DNA of 64,000 bases from Holophagaceae bacterium. Lineage in GTDB: Bacteria > Acidobacteriota > Holophagae > Holophagales > Holophagaceae. Below, in pieces: positions 16,562 through 24,263 of this stretch. The translations under genes and the position numbers were made by a program. Below the pieces are notes generated by a model that searched no databases, was not told where the DNA came from, and worked only from the letters and a program-made list of their open reading frames with translations. The stretch spans positions 992,001 to 1,056,000 of the forward strand of contig JAJTBS010000001.1 in assembly GCA_021286765.1 (NCBI GenBank). The letters run 5' to 3'. Each line of letters opens with the position of its first letter. Position 1 is the first letter of the stretch.

Positions 16562-17161
16562 TCAGACGGCGTTCTGGAGTTCAAAGGAGATGGTGAATTC
16601 GAATGCCCCACTGGTGCCACGCTTGGCGCCGGGATAATTGATCTTCTTGAACCACCGTGTCCTGGACTGGAGATTCCCGTAGAACGCGTTGATGGACTCG
16701 AAGTTGCGGCCCTCTCCTTCGATCGTAACGGTCATCCCCTTCTGAGCGATCTTCTTGAACCAAACGTCGTCGGGCAGGCTGTTGGCGAGTTCCTCAATGA
16801 AATGCACTGGCAGGGCCTGTTGGCGCTTCAAGGCCGTCATGACCTCTTCTTTCTTCTGCAGCGCTTCCTTCTTCTCGCGGTACTTCTTTTCCTGGGAGAT
16901 GTAGGGCTCGTAAACCTTCTTGTCACGTTCGAGATCGGCCTTCCTCTTCTCGGCCTTCGTGGCCTCGCTGTTCAGCCACAGGTAATAGCCGCCGCCGAGG
17001 GCCGCGAAGAGCAGCCCCACGACCACGCCGGCGATGGGGAGGCTGGAACGGCTGCCGCCTTCACCCGTGTAGACCTGGACAGGCTCGGCCGAGGCCTTGT
17101 CACCGCCCTTCTTGCCTCCGGCCTGGGCCAGCGCGTCACCGAGCAGGTTGATCTTGATCAT
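16562..17161 (-). CDS. pilN: Type IV pilus assembly protein PilN
   Basis: A 199-residue partner of PilO and PilM. The short N-terminal MIKINLLGD motif, which docks in PilM, is present. It is followed by an unusually long Gly/Ala/Lys-rich linker (10-40), one membrane helix (IAGVVVGLLFAALGGGYYLW), a coiled coil rich in Lys and Glu, and a periplasmic ferredoxin-like domain (PDDVWFKKIAQKGMTVTIEG). In most relatives INLLP sits right before the membrane span, so the ~30-residue linker is longer than usual. ATGA overlap with pilM. Confidence 0.93.
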   Translation of the reverse strand: MIKINLLGDALAQAGGKKGGDKASAEPVQVYTGEGGSRSSLPIAGVVVGLLFAALGGGYYLWLNSEATKAEKRKADLERDKKVYEPYISQEKKYREKKEALQKKEEVMTALKRQQALPVHFIEELANSLPDDVWFKKIAQKGMTVTIEGEGRNFESINAFYGNLQSRTRWFKKINYPGAKRGTSGAFEFTISFELQNAV

Positions 17162-18240
17162 CGGTCCCCCACTTGGCGCATGGCCAGCCCGACGACGACG
17201 GCGGCGGCGCCACCAATCTCGCGGACCGTCACGGGATCCTCGGTGCGACCATCCACCTCGATGAGTTGGAAGGGATTGAAGCGATCTACGGACACCCGAA
17301 GGCGGTCACTCAGCACATCCATCAGTCCATGGATCATGGAGCCACCGCCGCAGACCAGCACCCGGTCCAGACGGTCCACCTTGAAGCTGCTCTTGAAGAA
17401 ATCCAGGGTTCGGGTCAGCTCATCAGCGAAGGCATCGGAAACGGCATTGATGGAGGGTTGGATCTCCTCGGGTTCCCGGCCTTCGGAGGCCTGGTTCCGC
17501 TTGAGGCGTTCAGCGGCCTCGCGGCTCACACCCCAGTCCTCGGTGAGTTTTTCCGAATATCGGCCGCTCCCCCAAGCCATGTCCCGCCAGAACACGGACT
17601 TGCCCCCCACCATCATCGTGAGGTTGGTAAAAGTGGCCCCCATGTTCACCAGGGCGACGACCTCATCCCTCCCTGCTCCCATGGTATTGATTTCATAGGC
17701 GTTCTGGACAGCAAAGACATCCACGTCCACGACCTTGGGGCTGCAGCCGGCCTGGGCGACGCAACTGACGTAGGCTTCGAGTTTGTCCTTCCGGCAGGCG
17801 ACAAGGACCACATCCATGTTGCCTTCACCGGCCCGCTCCTCGATCAGGTAGTAATCGAGGGCGTAGGAGTCCAACCCCTGTCCGGCCGGAAAGAAGCTCT
17901 CAGCCTCCCAGCGGACGGATTCAGCCAGCTCGGCCTGGCTCATCAGGGGAAATGTCACTTTTTTGACCATCACCTGCTGGCCCGACACAGAAATGGCCAC
18001 TTCCTTGGCTTTGATTTTCTGTTCCGCCAAGGCCTGACGGATAGCCGACGCCACAGCGTTACTATCCATGATGTCCCCATCGACGATGGCGTCAGCAGGG
18101 AGCGCCACCTGGCCCAGTTTCTGGAGACGGTAGCGGATGTTGCTTCCCTTCCCCATCTGTTGGAGTTCACAGACTTTCACTGAGCTGGAGCCAATATCCA
18201 AGCCGACAAGACTTTTGGTTTTGCTTCCGAAAAGACCCAC
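17158..18240 (-). CDS. pilM: Type IV pilus ATPase-like protein PilM
   Basis: Cytoplasmic actin-like protein that binds the PilN N-terminus. SLVGLDIGSSSVKVCEL is the FtsA/actin-type phosphate-1 motif, with further conserved VKKVTFPLMSQAELAESVRWEAE and VLVCGGGSMIHGL. I placed the start at GTG 18240, six bases after GTGAGG; GTG 18252 adds four residues. About 360 residues, the family size. It begins pilMNOPQ and sits 79 bp after the PP2C gene, with a possible promoter in that gap. Confidence 0.93.
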   Translation of the reverse strand: MGLFGSKTKSLVGLDIGSSSVKVCELQQMGKGSNIRYRLQKLGQVALPADAIVDGDIMDSNAVASAIRQALAEQKIKAKEVAISVSGQQVMVKKVTFPLMSQAELAESVRWEAESFFPAGQGLDSYALDYYLIEERAGEGNMDVVLVACRKDKLEAYVSCVAQAGCSPKVVDVDVFAVQNAYEINTMGAGRDEVVALVNMGATFTNLTMMVGGKSVFWRDMAWGSGRYSEKLTEDWGVSREAAERLKRNQASEGREPEEIQPSINAVSDAFADELTRTLDFFKSSFKVDRLDRVLVCGGGSMIHGLMDVLSDRLRVSVDRFNPFQLIEVDGRTEDPVTVREIGGAAAVVVGLAMRQVGDR

Positions 18241-18274
18241 CGGATGCCTCACTTGGAGAAATTAGGTAATGGAA

Positions 18275-18302
18275 AGGGTACCGCCAGAATGGATTAGGTC
18301 AA
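18275..18302 (-). promoter_or_regulatory. Possible promoter before pilM
   Basis: Reading on the minus strand, TTGACC (18297-18302) is a good -35 box, followed after 16 bases by TACCCT (18275-18280), a weak -10. It lies 35-60 bases upstream of the pilM start in the only sizeable gap between the PP2C gene and pilMNOPQ. Without the box the pilus genes would depend on read-through from dnaJ-PP2C. Confidence 0.4.
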
Positions 18303-18319
18303 GGTTAACTATGCTTGCG

Positions 18320-19087
18320 TTAGGCTTCCTCGGATTCCCAGCCCACCAGGACGGCTGTGATATTGTCCTCGCCTCCGTGCTCCCTGGCCGCTGAAATTAA
18401 TGATTCCACAGCATGTTGGATATCACTGGATTGCTCCACGATGTCCCAGATCTGTTTGTCGCCGATCATTCCTGACAGACCATCAGAGCAAAGCAAAAGT
18501 CGCTCCGATTTGGAAAGCTCCAGATTCTGCAGTTCCACGTCCAGTTCCCCGCCATTGCCAAGGGCCTGGGTGATCACGTTCCGGAAAGGGTGCACCCTGG
18601 CCTCAGAGGGCGTCAGGATCCCATTGGCCACCTGCTCGGCTACCCAGCTGTGATCGCGGGTCACCTGGCGGATGCCTTCTGGCCCCAGAACGTAGGCCCG
18701 GCTGTCTCCTACATGGGCCAGGGTGACCTTCGGGCCATGGAAGAGGCCGGCCACCACAGTGGAGCCCATGGTTTCCCGTTCCGGATTGCGCCGGATGTCT
18801 TCGGCGATGGCCTGATCAGACAAGAGCAGGGCCACCTTCAATCGGTTCCCGTCATAGGAAAGGCTCGGGTCGTATTCCACAGGCCAGGTGCGGTCCTTTT
18901 CGAGGGTCTCTCCCACGAAGCGGGCCACGGTCTCCACCACAATCTGACTGGCCACTTCGCCAGCGGCGTGGCCTCCAAGGCCGTCCGCCACCACGAAGAG
19001 CCCCAGGCCAGGGTCCGAAAGAAAACTGTCTTCATTGTGTTTCCGGACACAACCCACATCGGTCAAGCCCGCGGCTCGGATCCCCAT
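18320..19087 (-). CDS. PP2C-type serine/threonine protein phosphatase
   Basis: A compact 255-residue PP2C phosphatase. The metal motifs are complete: VRKHNEDSFL, FVVADGLGGHAAGEVAS, AHVGDSRAYVLG, CSDGLSGMIGD and HGGEDNITAVLV. The ATG at 19087 (MGIRAAGLTDVG) is two bases after the dnaJ-like stop; a longer frame from 19117 runs into that gene. It sits immediately upstream of pilM, so it might act on pilus or motility regulators, but no kinase is adjacent. Unlike the 305-residue phosphatase at 11086, it has no C-terminal tail. Confidence 0.93.
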   Translation of the reverse strand: MGIRAAGLTDVGCVRKHNEDSFLSDPGLGLFVVADGLGGHAAGEVASQIVVETVARFVGETLEKDRTWPVEYDPSLSYDGNRLKVALLLSDQAIAEDIRRNPERETMGSTVVAGLFHGPKVTLAHVGDSRAYVLGPEGIRQVTRDHSWVAEQVANGILTPSEARVHPFRNVITQALGNGGELDVELQNLELSKSERLLLCSDGLSGMIGDKQIWDIVEQSSDIQHAVESLISAAREHGGEDNITAVLVGWESEEA

Positions 19088-19089
19088 GA

Positions 19090-19821
19090 TCAACCCTTTC
19101 CTGTCAGTCGGCCCCACAGGTCCTTCAGTTGATCGAGGAGGCTCGCAGGTGGTGCGGCGCCCTGTGGCTTCTGCCCCTTCATGGGCTTGCCCTTGACCCC
19201 CTGGGGGCCCTTGGCCGCCTTCGCGGTCGGCACGCGGAGCTTCGGATGGTTGGGCAAGATCTCGCGTGCCGCTTGGAGGTGGCGCTGGGCCCGAGCGCCC
19301 ATGCCCAGTGCCTGGAAGTGGCCGGCAAGCCGGATGTGGCTGTCCACGTCGCGGGGCGCGAGGCGAACCGCCGTCTCAAGCGCCTTCACCACGGCACGAA
19401 GGTCCCCCCCTTCCCGCTCGAGGATGGAGGCGAGCAGAGCGTGGTAGTGGGCCTTTTCATCGTCAAGACGGATGGCGTAGTGGATGAGCGCGCGCGCCTG
19501 ATCGTTGTTCCCTTCCTCAAAGGCGGCCTTCGCCATGGAAGCCCAGTCTTCGGGAGTCCGTTCCTGGGCGGACTCCGGTTCCCTTTCAGCGGTGGTCGGA
19601 GATTGCGGCTTCGGCATCTGCTGCTGCAAGGTGAGCCGCTTGGCCGGGTCCTTGAGCATGCTGAAAGCCTCGGCCAGCTCACGGAACTTCGACTCGGCCT
19701 CCTCTTTCTCCGCGCCAGCATACCGGTCCGGATGCCAGCGCTTGGCCAGCCGGTGGTATGCAGCCTTGATGTCCTCTGGCGAGGCATCGGGCGGAATTTC
19801 CAAGACATTGAATGGATTCAT
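19090..19821 (-). CDS. J-domain protein with TPR-like repeats
   Basis: A 243-residue DnaJ-family co-chaperone. Residues 1-65 form the J domain with the Hsp70-stimulating HPD in AKRWHPDRYAG, followed by a charged linker. Residues about 90-200 hold TPR-like helix pairs (ARALIHYAIRLDDEKAHYHALLASIL; AVVKALETAVRLAPRDVDSHIRLAGH). The C-terminus is Lys/Gly/Pro-rich, then amphipathic (LLDQLKDLWGRL). It lacks the zinc and substrate domains of true DnaJ. Together with the PP2C gene it precedes the pilus block on the same strand. Confidence 0.85.
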   Translation of the reverse strand: MNPFNVLEIPPDASPEDIKAAYHRLAKRWHPDRYAGAEKEEAESKFRELAEAFSMLKDPAKRLTLQQQMPKPQSPTTAEREPESAQERTPEDWASMAKAAFEEGNNDQARALIHYAIRLDDEKAHYHALLASILEREGGDLRAVVKALETAVRLAPRDVDSHIRLAGHFQALGMGARAQRHLQAAREILPNHPKLRVPTAKAAKGPQGVKGKPMKGQKPQGAAPPASLLDQLKDLWGRLTGKG

Positions 19822-20029
19822 GTGTTTCCAGAGAGGCCTGCCACCAGCGAGTCGAACGGGATGGAAGGACAGGGCTTGAGCAGAGGATGGTAGCCTATTT
19901 CCATCCTGAGCGCAGTTCCTGAGCTTCTGAACGGGAGGGAATCCCTTCGGCAGACGGTCCAGGAGCGCTTCACCAGGCTGGCAGTGCCCCAGTCTCGATG
20001 GCACAGTAGAAGGCTCTGGAGGCGCAGGC

Positions 20030-21484
20030 ATGGCGGTGGGCACGGCGGTGGATTTGCGCGAAGGCCTCGATGCCGGCGACCTATCCTCTGAAGCCCTGGT
20101 TCGGGCCGCCTTCGACCGCATGCGCCACCTGGAGCCCCGCCTTCACGCGATCCTGGCCAAGGACGAGGACCGCAGCCTCAGATTGGCCCAGGCCGCGGAC
20201 GCGCGGCTGCAGGCCGGAGAACGCTCCCCCGTGTTGGGTCTGCCCATCGTGCTCAAGGACAACCTGAACTGGACGGGCCTGCCTGCCTCCTGTGGCTCCC
20301 GCGTGCTCGACGGATACCAGGCCCCGTACGATGCCACCGTCGTGGCCCGCCTCGTCCGGGCCGGAGCGATCCCTGTGGGCAAGGCCAATATGGACGAATT
20401 CGCCATGGGCTCCAGCGGCGAATACAGCGCCTTCGGCCCAGCCCGCAATCCCTGGGATACGGGGCGGGTTCCCGGGGGCAGCAGCAGCGGTTCCGTGGTG
20501 TCCGTCGCCGCCGGCTACGCGCCTCTGGCACTCGGCAGCGATACCGGCGGTTCCGTGCGACTGCCCGCCAGCTTCTGCAATGTCACGGCCCTGCGCCCGA
20601 CCTATGGCGTCCTCAGCCGCTTCGGCCTGACGGCCATGGCCTCCAGCCTGGATCAGGTCGGCCCGATCGCCGCCTCTGCCGCAGATGTGGTCCTGGCCCT
20701 GGGCGTCATGGCCGGCCAGGACCCCCTGGACAGCACTTCCTCCGACCTCCCCGGCGTGGAGCGCCTGGCCGCTTTCCGACCAAAGGGACTCAAGGGCCTG
20801 CGCATCGGCCTGCCCAGCGAGTACTTCGCCGAAGGCCTCGAACCGGGCGTGCGCAGCCTGCTGGAGGAGTCCCTCCGGGTGTTCGCCGGCGAGGGCGCGG
20901 AGATCCGGGAGGTCAGCCTCCCCCACACCCGCTATGCCATCGATACCTACTACCTGATCTGCACCAGCGAGGTCTCCAGCAACCTCAGCCGCTTTGATGG
21001 GGTCCGATACGGCCACCGCGCCAGGGGCGGGAACCTGCCGGCGATGATCGCCGAAAGCCGCGACGAAGGGCTGGGTGCCGAGGTCAAGAGGCGCATTCTC
21101 CTGGGGACCTTCTGCCTCACCAAGGGGTACTACGATGCCTTCTACCTCAAGGCGAGGAAGGCCCGGGCCCTCATTGCCAGGGACTTCGAGCGCGCCTTTG
21201 AATTCGTCGACGTGCTCGCCACCCCGGTCAGCCCGGGCGTGGCCTTCCCCTTTGGGGCCAAGACAGATGACCCCATGGCCATGTACCTGGCCGATGCCTT
21301 CACCGTGACGGCCCCCCTGGCGGGACTCCCCTGCCTTTCCATGCCTGCGGGCTTCACCGCGGGACTCCCGGCCGGCATCCAACTCATCGGGCCTGCTTTC
21401 TCCGATGTCATGCTGCTTGAGACGGCCCACGCGTACCAGCTGCTCACCACCCATCACCTCGAGACCCCTCCCCTTTCCGCATAG
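20030..21484 (+). CDS. gatA: Asp/Glu-tRNA amidotransferase subunit A
   Basis: The amidase subunit of GatCAB, which turns Glu-tRNA(Gln) or Asp-tRNA(Asn) into the amide form using glutamine. The Ser-cisSer-Lys triad is visible: Lys in LPIVLKDNLNWTG, the glycine/serine loop PGGSSSGSVVSVAAG and the nucleophile region LGSDTGGSVRLPAS. At 484 residues it has the full size. GGAGG lies eight bases before the ATG. gatB and gatC are not in the window; the next gene is a 2-oxoacid dehydrogenase E2, so this is an uncommon neighbourhood. Confidence 0.94.
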   Translation: MAVGTAVDLREGLDAGDLSSEALVRAAFDRMRHLEPRLHAILAKDEDRSLRLAQAADARLQAGERSPVLGLPIVLKDNLNWTGLPASCGSRVLDGYQAPYDATVVARLVRAGAIPVGKANMDEFAMGSSGEYSAFGPARNPWDTGRVPGGSSSGSVVSVAAGYAPLALGSDTGGSVRLPASFCNVTALRPTYGVLSRFGLTAMASSLDQVGPIAASAADVVLALGVMAGQDPLDSTSSDLPGVERLAAFRPKGLKGLRIGLPSEYFAEGLEPGVRSLLEESLRVFAGEGAEIREVSLPHTRYAIDTYYLICTSEVSSNLSRFDGVRYGHRARGGNLPAMIAESRDEGLGAEVKRRILLGTFCLTKGYYDAFYLKARKARALIARDFERAFEFVDVLATPVSPGVAFPFGAKTDDPMAMYLADAFTVTAPLAGLPCLSMPAGFTAGLPAGIQLIGPAFSDVMLLETAHAYQLLTTHHLETPPLSA

Positions 21485-21493
21485 GAGCGAACC

Positions 21494-22837
21494 ATGGCCT
21501 TTGACGTCGTCATGCCCCAGATGGGCGAGAGCATCGCCGAAGCCACCGTGCTGAAGTGGCACAAACAGGTGGGAGAAGCGATTGCCAAGGACGACACCCT
21601 CTACGAGATCAGCACCGACAAGGTGGATGCGGAGATCCCGGCTCCGGCGGCCGGCACGCTGCTGGAGATCCTCGTGGACGTGAACATCACCGTTCCCGTG
21701 GGCACCGTGGTTGCCCGCATCGGCGATGCCTCGGAAAAGGCGGCCGGTGCCCCGGCTTCGGTTCCCGTCGCCCCACCGGTGGAGCAGATCGCCGCAGCGG
21801 CCATCATCCAGGCGCCCCTGGAGGATGACAACAGCCTTGAGGGACGTCTGAAGACCAAGAGCAGCCCCCTGGTCCGGGAGATGGCCAAACAGCACGGGGT
21901 GGACCTCGCGAAGGTCCAGGGGACCGGCCAGGCCGGGCGGGTCACCAAGGAGGACCTGGAGGCCTTCCTCGCGAAGGGGCCCGCAGCCGCCCCAGCCGTC
22001 CCAGCCGCCCCGGCCCGGTCCCCCGCCCCTGTCCTGCCGGCGGTGCATGATCCCTCCGCTCCGACCATGGGGATCACCCCGGCCCTGGCCGTCCCCCCCG
22101 CTGCCGTGGTGCCAGCCTTTGCGCCGGGTGAGCGGGTCAAGGTGGAGCCCATGAGCCGCATGCGGAAGATCATCGCCGACGGCATGGTGGCCAGCAAGCG
22201 CACCTCGGCTCATGTCTACACGGTCTTCGAGATCGACATGACCCACGTGGCCCAGCTGCGCAACAAGCACAAGCAGGCCTTCGAATCCCAGTTCGGCACC
22301 AAGCTGAGCTTCATGCCCTTCGTGATGATGGCCGCCTGCAAGGCCCTGCGCGCCTATCCCGTGGCCAACGCCTCCGTGGATGGCGACAACATCGTCTACA
22401 AGCAGGACATCAACCTTGGCATCGCCGTGAGCCTGGACTGGGGGCTCATCGTGCCCGTGGTCAAGAACGCCGACATGATGAACCTGGGCGGCCTGGCCCG
22501 CAGCCTGAATGACCTGGCCGACCGCGCCCGCACCAAGCAGCTCAAGCCCGACGAAATCAGCGGCGGTACCTTCACCATCACCAACCCCGGCGTCTACGGC
22601 GACACCTTCGGCCTGCCCATCATCAACCAGCCCCAGGTGGCCATCCAGGGCGTGGGTGCCATCGTGAAACGCCCCGTGGTCATCACAGGTCCCGATGGCA
22701 CCGACTTCATCGCCATCCGCCAGATGATGTTCAGCAGCCTCGGATTCGACCACCGCATCATCGACGGCGCCACCGGCGACCTGTTCATGGCCTTCGTCAA
22801 AAAGGAGCTGGAGACGTCGACCTTCGGCCTGGAATAG
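21494..22837 (+). CDS. 2-oxoacid dehydrogenase E2 acyltransferase
   Basis: Dihydrolipoamide acyltransferase core of a pyruvate, 2-oxoglutarate or branched-chain 2-oxoacid dehydrogenase. Residues 1-78 are one lipoyl domain with the lipoyl-lysine in EISTDKVDAEI. A linker leads to the E1/E3-binding domain (SSPLVREMAKQHGVDLAKV). After a Pro/Ala hinge, residues 215-447 form the catalytic domain, ending with the active-site FDHRIIDGATG. The lipoyl sequence MGESIAEATVLKW resembles SucB and BkdB types, and with livKHMGF nearby a branched-chain role is possible. E1 and E3 genes are not adjacent. Confidence 0.92.
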   Translation: MAFDVVMPQMGESIAEATVLKWHKQVGEAIAKDDTLYEISTDKVDAEIPAPAAGTLLEILVDVNITVPVGTVVARIGDASEKAAGAPASVPVAPPVEQIAAAAIIQAPLEDDNSLEGRLKTKSSPLVREMAKQHGVDLAKVQGTGQAGRVTKEDLEAFLAKGPAAAPAVPAAPARSPAPVLPAVHDPSAPTMGITPALAVPPAAVVPAFAPGERVKVEPMSRMRKIIADGMVASKRTSAHVYTVFEIDMTHVAQLRNKHKQAFESQFGTKLSFMPFVMMAACKALRAYPVANASVDGDNIVYKQDINLGIAVSLDWGLIVPVVKNADMMNLGGLARSLNDLADRARTKQLKPDEISGGTFTITNPGVYGDTFGLPIINQPQVAIQGVGAIVKRPVVITGPDGTDFIAIRQMMFSSLGFDHRIIDGATGDLFMAFVKKELETSTFGLE

Positions 22838-22851
22838 CCGCCAGAGGTGCC

Positions 22852-22889
22852 TTAGCAAAACGGCGGCTTTCCAGCCGCCGTTTTGCTAA
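22852..22889. terminator. Bidirectional terminator, E2 / dnaB
   Basis: A perfect 17-bp stem, TTAGCAAAACGGCGGCT (22852-22868), loop TTCC, AGCCGCCGTTTTGCTAA (22873-22889). A- and T-runs lie inside the stem on both sides, so it can serve both convergent genes. It even contains the last codons and stop of dnaB (22886-22888). Confidence 0.93.
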
Positions 22890-24250
22890 TAGGTTTCCCG
22901 AACCATCTCCCGGTACATGGCGTACTCGCCCTGGAAGTGGAGCTGGATGATGGCGGTGGGGCCGTTGCGGTGCTTGGCCACGATGAGCTCTGCCGACGGA
23001 TCTGGTTCTTCCGTGGCCGAAGGCATCATCTTCCGGTGGATGAAGGCCACCATGTCCGCGTCCTGTTCAATGGCGCCGGAGTCCCGAAGGTCGCTGAGCT
23101 GGGGACGACCGCCCGTGCGGTGTTCCACCTCGCGGTTGAGCTGCGAGAGCACCACCACCGGAATGCCGAAATCCTTGGCCATGAGCTTCAGGCCGCGACT
23201 GATCTCGCCGATGCGGACAGCCTCGTTCTGTTTCGCGCCGCGGCTACCTTCAGGACTGCTGAGCAGCTGCAGGTAGTCGATGATGACGAACTCCACCCGC
23301 CGGTTGCTCTGGCTGCCCTGCTTCACGATCATGTTCTGGATCTGAGGCACCGTGATCGAGGCCCGATCGCAGATGAACAGGGGCATCTGGATGAGTTCGT
23401 CCCGGGCCTTCATCACGTCATCCATGCGACCCGTGGCGCGGCCAGATTGCAGGTCCTTCATGTTGGTCTGGCTCTTGGCGGCGAGGAGGCGCATGAAGAC
23501 CTCCTCGTGGCTCATCTCCAGGCTGAAGAAGGCGCCGCAGTGCCCCGACCGGCCATCCCGCTCCTGGGCGGCCCGCAGGATCCAGTTCAGGGCCAGGGCG
23601 GTCTTGCCGATGCCAGGCCGGGCGGCGAGCACGATGAGGTTCCCCGGCTGGAAGCCCTGGGTGAGCTCATCGAAGCGGCTGAACCCCACCCGGACGCCGG
23701 GTGACAGGCGCCCTTCCAGGCGGTCCGACAGGCGCTCCATGGTGTCGTCGGCAACGGCCTGGATGCTGAGGAGCCCCTTGGCCTGCGCATCCCCTTGAGC
23801 CAGGTGGAACAGGCTCTGGGCAGTCTGGTCGACCAGCACCTCGGGGGCCTCGTCCTCTTCAGCGGCCTGGCGCACGAGCTGGGCCCCCAGATGCACCAGC
23901 CGGCGGAGCTTGGCCTTGCGGCGGATCACGTCCGCCAGAACCTGGGGCCGCTCCACGTCCTCGCCCGCCAGGAGCTCCACCAGCCCGGGATAGCCGCCCA
24001 CCTTGTTCAGGCTGTCGTCCTGGTCCAGGGCATCTTTCAAGGTGAGGGAATTGACCTCGACCTGGGCCTCGATGAGGGTTTTCAAGGCCCGGAACACCGC
24101 CCGGTGGGCCGGGTGGACAAAGTCCTCCTCCACCAGCGCGAACACAGCCTCGCTGGCCGCGAAACCTGCCCCGGGCGCGCAGCAGGTGGCCAGGAAGGAC
24201 CGCTCTGCGTCGATATCCTCCGGAAGCCGTTCCGGAAGCCAGTCCGCCAT
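22886..24250 (-). CDS. dnaB: Replicative DNA helicase DnaB
   Basis: The hexameric helicase that unwinds DNA at replication forks. The N-terminal domain (about 10-110, FLATCCAPGAGF to VGGYPGLVELL) is followed by the RecA-like motor: Walker A in ARPGIGKTALALNW, SLEMSHEEVFMRLLA, Walker B in EFVIIDYLQLL, VVVLSQLNREVEHR and the arginine-finger region DLRDSGAIEQDAD. 454 residues, standard size, no intein. The ATG at 24250 is preferred over GTG codons just upstream. It lies 13 bp after the large lipoprotein stop in the opposite sense of the operon order (dnaB is downstream-convergent with E2). Confidence 0.96.
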   Translation of the reverse strand: MADWLPERLPEDIDAERSFLATCCAPGAGFAASEAVFALVEEDFVHPAHRAVFRALKTLIEAQVEVNSLTLKDALDQDDSLNKVGGYPGLVELLAGEDVERPQVLADVIRRKAKLRRLVHLGAQLVRQAAEEDEAPEVLVDQTAQSLFHLAQGDAQAKGLLSIQAVADDTMERLSDRLEGRLSPGVRVGFSRFDELTQGFQPGNLIVLAARPGIGKTALALNWILRAAQERDGRSGHCGAFFSLEMSHEEVFMRLLAAKSQTNMKDLQSGRATGRMDDVMKARDELIQMPLFICDRASITVPQIQNMIVKQGSQSNRRVEFVIIDYLQLLSSPEGSRGAKQNEAVRIGEISRGLKLMAKDFGIPVVVLSQLNREVEHRTGGRPQLSDLRDSGAIEQDADMVAFIHRKMMPSATEEPDPSAELIVAKHRNGPTAIIQLHFQGEYAMYREMVRETY

Positions 24251-24263
24251 CACCACTCCCGAA

